Shown in pieces: positions 58,624-64,000 of a stretch of 64,000 nt of DNA. Location: assembly GCF_020085105.1 (NCBI RefSeq), contig NC_058052.1:6433733-6497732 (forward strand), read 5' to 3'. The notes under the pieces were generated by a model that made no database searches, was not told where the DNA came from, and worked only from the letters and a program-made list of their open reading frames with translations. Source of the DNA: Siniperca chuatsi (taxonomy: Eukaryota; Chordata; Actinopteri; Centrarchiformes; Sinipercidae). The position numbers and the translations under genes are program-made. Positions within the stretch are counted from its first letter, which is position 1, and every line of letters starts with the position of its first letter.

Positions 58624-61600
58624 TACACAGAGGGAGTCTTGTTTCATCTGCAGCCAAACGGATTAGCTCTGCTGACATCGCAGTATTGCCAAAATGTCAG
58701 CTTTTCAGGCATGAAGAAAAATGTCTCAGCCCTCACAGTTAGGACTATATTTAAAATGATACAGAGGGTTTTAACATTGTTTAAAAAAAAAAAAAATAGG
58801 CCTCATACACACAAGAAAACTTGTGGATCTTCTATAAACATGAAGAGGAGTGCTTTACAGTAGTTATAAGATGTTCACCTATTAGCAATAAATGAATGCT
58901 GCTGTCTGTTCCTGACTTCTGACCTTTTGAAAAGGAAGTTCAGGTTCAATAATATAAACAAGTCTGACCCACTTTTTGCCTCTCAGTTCTGGTAGTTGTC
59001 CAGCCAAGATGGCAGCCAGTCCCATGGCTCCCTCTGTGTCCACAGTGGAGCGTTCAAACTCCTGAAACCGCAGCATCGCCACCAGAGAGTCCTCCTCACT
59101 GAGAGGCAGAGGTAAAGAAAGAAAAAAATGTACGGCAGCCTTGACAATTATATTCCACACTTAGTAAACACAGAGAGGATTTCCTTTCCACAGTCCATTA
59201 CTTTTTAAAATTAGGTTTAATATGAGAAGATTTAGTCCAAAATAATTAATTTCTGCATTAAAATACCTGAAATTCAGCAGTCAATACTTCAAATGGCAAA
59301 ATGTAAAGATGGCTGGTAACAGTAAATCATAATCTGAATTTTAACATGCAGGCCATATTTCTTCACACAATGGATATCTAATGTCTGAGTAAAACCATTC
59401 AAATGAAGCTTGAGAGTGTAAATGTGCCGTGGAGATGCAGTACCTGACAGAGATGACTTTATCTACTAGTTTCTTTGCCAGCTGGAAGGTGTTAACACCC
59501 AGCGAACGCTCCATAAGATCTGAGAACAGACAGAAGATCAACATATGTTCAGCTACTGCTGGAAAGAAATTAAAAAGCCATATGAGCTTCTAACAGAAAA
59601 AAATGTGCAGATAATGACAAAGTTTATTAAGCGTTTACATGACAGTTCTGTACTACATGTCTGGAACCAGAACCGACTACTAACTCTGAACTGAGTTTAC
59701 CTCCATAGAGTTTCTTATTGGGGTTGCTGTGTATGTCTTTGACTGGACTGTCAGTTTTCAGAGATTGTAGCAGCAGAGGGAAACCTTCTGGTTCAATTCC
59801 CTGTTGAAGAAAGTCCATTCAGTTAGAATTGTTTAAGTTTTTAGGATTATACTACTTGTATATTTTCACCATATTACCACATGTTTAAACAAGATACAGT
59901 ACTTAGACACAACAGTGCTTCTGAGCTAAATGCTAACATGCTCGCAATGACAATGCTAACATGCTGATGTTTTGCAGGTATGCTGTTTGCCATGGTCACC
60001 ATTTTAGCGTCGCATGTTAGCATGCTAACATTTGCTAATAAGCACTGAACACAAAGTACAGCTGAGGCTGATGGGAATGTCATCAATTTTGTATACTTGG
60101 TCTACAGACTGCCTTTCAAAATAAAATTGCTCATGCAGCTGCCCACTATGATTACATGAGCTACACCTTCAGTACTAACATAAATAAAATGTGAGACATT
60201 TGTACGATTACTATGATAAAAACAGGACCAGCTAATGGTAGCATGGAATTCAATACCAGGATTTTTGACCGAAAGTAGAAAAACATGCTTTAATAAAATG
60301 TTAAGATTATATTTATTTATTTATTTATTTATTTATTCATACAATAGTTTTTTTTTTAATTATTGTGTTGTTTCATCTCAGTGTTTGTCATTAGTGCTGT
60401 TGATTCCTATGGTGTGTATGGATGTCAGATGTTATGTGTCGTGGGTTTTTTGTTTGTTTGTTTGCTTTTCATTGAAGTATTGTAAATACATTATGCAGAA
60501 ATAAAGAAATAAATAACATCTATGGGAAGATTGGTAGCCTTAATGAATTAATACATTTTATAATGTTCACTACTGGGTCATATTTGGCAGTAAATTTGAT
60601 TGATTGCTTCATCATACACAGAGATATTTCTTTATGATTGAAAAGAGAAGCACAGGGCTGTTCTGTTCCTCCAGTGTAAACAGAGCTAAAGCTGTCAGAG
60701 TTTCAGCTGTGGGCAGATAGTGGAACAAGGGAAAACACTTCAAATACATTTATCTTGTTAAGGAAATCCAAGCTGAATGAAAAACATGCTTGGATCAACA
60801 CCAGGGAGATGTAGGAAGCGAGTAGCAATCTCATTTTTGCAATAATAAGTAAGGGTTTGTGGGAAATGTGACCTCATTTTAAGAAACAGCACTAACAACA
60901 CCACTGCTGTGAGAGAGAGGCTACAGATCAACTCATACTATACATTGTAGGTATTGTAGTGACGTTGACAGTGATATACAGATGTTTATACATTCTGCCT
61001 CCATGAATTACAAAAATCTAACTTCTGAGCATTTACTTACTATGACAAGAATTTGCGAGTTGAGGTGTTTGATGGCTGCAGCTGTACCAGCCAGTAGACC
61101 ATACTGTCCAGCTGCAGGAACAACCACTGCGTCCAGTTTGGGCACTTGGTCATAGATCTCCATGCCCACAGTGCCCAGTCCTGCCAGGTACGCTGCACTT
61201 TCATCTCTGGGCATCAGAAAACAGACGTAGAAAAAAAGAATACATCAGGTGAAGGGCTCCAGAGTGCCCTGATGATCAGCAGACCTCATAGGTTTGAGAA
61301 GGTTTCCTTTGTTATACCCATTTTCATCTTTGTGCCTCCAGTTTCTCCGCACTGTGCACAAAGATAGCAGACTTTATTTCAACAGATGAAAGAAATAATA
61401 CACTCTTCTCAGTTATGAAAACAATGGGAAATTGTGGTCGAAATATGATTTCAATTCATGATCAACCTCCATTACAGTATGCAAAAGTTACCATAGTGTT
61501 ACACAACCCCTGACATTCAGTGTGTGTCATGTTTGCATTTGAATGAAATGAAAGCATGTTTTCATTAGTGTATAATCACCTGAAAATAAGAATCATGTTA

Positions 61601-63987
61601 AATAGCCCTTTATATCTATGGGTCCTCTTCCACGGAGGCCGCCATGTTGCATCGCCATGTTTCTACAGAAGTCCAGAACAGACAAACCAAACACTGGTTT
61701 TTCGCGAGTTTCCGGCTACCGTAGTTTCTCCTACACGCTTGGAAGGGGAGGGTGAGGTGAGCGGTATTCAAATGGTTGCAATCTGCAATTTCACCGCTGG
61801 ATGCCACTAAATCCTACACACTGGACCTTTAAATGTGAGCGCACACCATTCACTTTTTAAATCATGTACTTTTCAGTGGAAAAGAGATTTTAAGTTAGAC
61901 CTTTGTGAGGATAAATAACACATTCTTCTCATTATACATGAAAAATGTAATTCATTTGAAAAAATGCACCTTCGCCCAATTCAATACACTCAGAGGTTTT
62001 ACTGCTACAGCCTTACTTACTTACACTTGGTATGACCAGTATCTTATGGTAGCTAATGTTAGCAAGCTTTAGGTAAATACTGCTGTGTAACTGATTCTGT
62101 GTTGCTGACTTTATGACTCTTCTCCAATGATGCTATTATTACACTATGTTGTGGCATTTACCATTATCCTGTAATTGCCACTTGTGGCCACAGTGGTCAC
62201 CATTCACCAAAAGTTACATAGACTCTATAAGAGTATATAAGAGTACTCAGTGCCTTCCACTGACCACTGCCTACAGTGTTTACAGTTTGCAGTGACTCTC
62301 CAGCTGTGATAAGAGAATGGACATTTTTCATGACAGAAATATTGATATGTGATAAAAGGTCGTGGCCAGTGTGTCGGTCTCACAATACATTTAGGAGTTT
62401 TGGCCCTTTAAGACTTTCTACTTTCTCCATGCACTTTGCAAGGAGGCGAAGTTAGGCCAGAAACCCCCACTCTACATTTTGACATGTCATAACAGGAAAA
62501 TCACTGGTGTAATTAATAACATTAACAGAGTCCTGGTATTGTGCATAGTGGCTCACTGGATTGGCTGGGAGCAGAGCCATTGTTAATGCTTTTCCTGCTC
62601 TGACAAGTCAAAATGTCTGCCTGTCAAAACAAAACAGCATCTTCTTTTTCTTGAATTATATACTTTGTTTAAGTATTTGAGCAAGTTGTAAATAAGCATA
62701 CATTTTCTAATTACTGGTTGCAGTACAGACAGACATAGTGTGACCTCTGAGCGAAATGTTAAAATGAGTATAAGTGGGACTGACTCTTCCAGGTAGAGGT
62801 ATCCGTTCTCTTTGGCCAGATGGCAGGCGTGGTTCTGGGAGTCGTGACCAGTGCTGCCGTAGGAGATGACCATGGCGCCGTAGTCTCTGTAGATCCTGAG
62901 GCGAGGCGAGGAGCAGCATGACGGCATGATGGCAAACACCGGGATCTTCAGCTCCACTGCATGGTGAGCCACAGCCATGGAGAAGTTACAGTCAGTGGCC
63001 ACGATCACACCCTTCCTCTGCTGCTCCTGCAGGGACATAAACACATGCTTGACGTACAGTATATTCATATATCATAAACATGTAAACACAGCAAACATCA
63101 ATAGATTCGCTGGAAATCGATGAAAAATCCTCTACAGTGTGTCTACAGTCTTTATGCTAAGCTAAGCTAACCTTATATTTAAAAAATAAGTATGAGAGTG
63201 GTATTGATCTTCTCATCTAACTCTCCACCAGAAAGCGAATACGCATATTTCCCAAAATGGCAAACTATTCCTTTAAAAGGCTTAAGGGTAACACATAACA
63301 GATATTACATCACCACACATGTACTTCCAGGTGCCAAGTTACACTATGATATGATGCACTGAACTAGGACGAACTCCTTTCCCGTCATTGTTTAGGTGGG
63401 TTTCCGGCTTTAAACGCGCTACATGAAGCGTACATACACAATGAAATCATCATCAACTTCAAGTCGCAAGTCATTTTTCCAACAGTGTACTCAATCCATC
63501 ACCACTTGTCCTCGCCAGAAACTCAAACTTGCCTAAATTTAAGAATTAATAAGAAACTCAAAAACAAAACTCTGCTGGTAGTCCATTCATACTGATGACA
63601 ATGATTACAGTTCAGTTTAGTTCTCTCAGTTGTCTGACAGAAATCAGGCTCACTTGCTCCTAAACATACAGTATACTCATGCAAAGGGACACATTTCCGA
63701 GCCGCTGTCCATTAAAGCTGCACTCAGACTATTTTTGTCACTACAGGTCAGTAATGGTCAGTTAACACGTGTGTCTGCACGAACACACAGATAGTAGATC
63801 ACACTCGTTGTGACCCGACAGACATGGAAGGGATCATCCTGTCTCTCTCTCTCTCTCTGCCTGGTTGCACCTGTGTGAGGGAGGTGAGCAGGTACAGGAC
63901 TCCTCTCTCCTTCACAGAGCCGGTGTAGTGCAGGTGCTCCTTCTTCAGGTAGATCTCCATCCCGTACTGTTTGGACAGTCTGGAGTA
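57251..63987 (-). CDS. threonine/serine dehydratase-like PLP enzyme with ACT domain (3' nine exons; 5' end beyond the window)
   Basis: Exons (minus): 63987-63871, 63026-62785, 61206-61041, 59800-59701, 59519-59444, 59098-58973, 58573-58406, 58275-58218, 57349-57251; all GT-AG, 1152 nt, 383 aa plus stop. Fold-type II PLP family: YTGSVKERG carries the lysine expected to bind PLP; SRLSKQYGMEIYLKKE precedes it as in threonine dehydratases and serine racemase. The C-terminal ~80 residues (SKFSVQLGEWPGDMAKLLD ... KVECVVETRD) look like the ACT domain of ACT-bearing threonine dehydratases. Oddities: the usual SxGNHxQ loop reads TDCNFSM, the GGGGL phosphate loop reads AAGQYGLLAG, and SGGN reads SSAN. 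The substrate is therefore uncertain, and it may be a divergent or inactive paralogue. It is not ordinary serine racemase, which lacks an ACT domain. The first exon(s) lie right of base 64000. Confidence 0.88.
57378..57418. repeat. (CA)n microsatellite, UG repeat before the last dehydratase exon
   Basis: About 20 ca units with one interruption. On the coding (minus) strand it is a TG run ending 29 nt before the acceptor of the last exon (57349). Confidence 0.9.
58582..58620. repeat. (AC)n microsatellite at a splice acceptor
   Basis: About 19 ac units on the plus strand. On the coding minus strand it is a TG run ending about 9 nt before the acceptor of exon 58573-58406, where the polypyrimidine tract should be. 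Confidence 0.9.
59905..60085 (+). repeat. interspersed repeat family B (left half), intron copy
   Basis: gctaaatgctaacatgctcg, cgcatgttagcatgctaaca and aagtacagctgaggctgatg match the left half at 51.99-52.2 kb. Confidence 0.65.
61570..61835 (+). repeat. teleost interspersed repeat in a dehydratase intron
   Basis: The sequence from cctttatatctatgg through ggaggccgccatgttg to ctacacactggacctttaa matches a fish repeat that I recall ending in ggacctttaa. Short frames on both strands here are incidental. Confidence 0.5.
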
Positions 63988-64000
63988 CTGCACCCAAAAA

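Noticed and set aside
1-64000. CRISPR arrays, operons or bacterial-type mobile islands
   Set aside because: No regularly spaced repeats or prokaryotic gene packing are present. The window is typical vertebrate nuclear DNA.

Overview
This window looks like nuclear DNA of a ray-finned (probably percomorph) fish. It is AT-rich and intron-rich, crowded with CA/TG microsatellites and with teleost-type mobile elements, and it carries vertebrate genes split into small exons with GT-AG borders. Exon models were built by hand from the sequence, and each one closes in frame.

Layout, left to right. (1) 1-7.2 kb is a repeat field with a tRNA-like SINE, a foldback MITE and a complete 737-bp hAT-like element with its 8-bp target duplication. 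(2) 7257-8825 (+) is GTP cyclohydrolase I, probably the pigment-cell paralogue gch2: 6 exons, 229 aa. A dead LINE 3' end lies directly behind its stop. (3) 14006-28527 (-) is rhoq (TC10), a Rho-family GTPase: 5 coding exons, 207 aa. It converges on gch and has a GC-rich promoter near 28.5-28.9 kb. (4) 29-39 kb shows no gene, only repeats and microsatellites. (5) 39.1-40.4 kb is a Penelope-like fragment joined in frame to a 5'-truncated Tc1 transposase. (6) 41062-43053 (-) is a Mix-type paired-like homeobox gene (mxtx/sebox group): 3 exons, 321 aa, with a TATA box. (7) 47582-51189 (+) is tmem254: 4 exons, 123 aa. (8) 52-55.6 kb is a nest of transposons containing a 74-bp-arm foldback, followed by a LINE remnant. 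(9) 57251-63987 (-) is the 3' nine exons (383 aa) of a threonine/serine dehydratase-like PLP enzyme with a C-terminal ACT domain; its 5' end lies beyond the right edge.

The five genes serve different processes: pterin synthesis, vesicle and actin signalling, early embryonic transcription, a small membrane protein and amino-acid metabolism. They do not form an operon-like unit. The observation most worth following is the dehydratase-like gene. It keeps the PLP-lysine motif and the ACT domain, but three loops that normally hold PLP and substrate are rewritten, and two of its exons have UG repeats at or near their acceptor sites.
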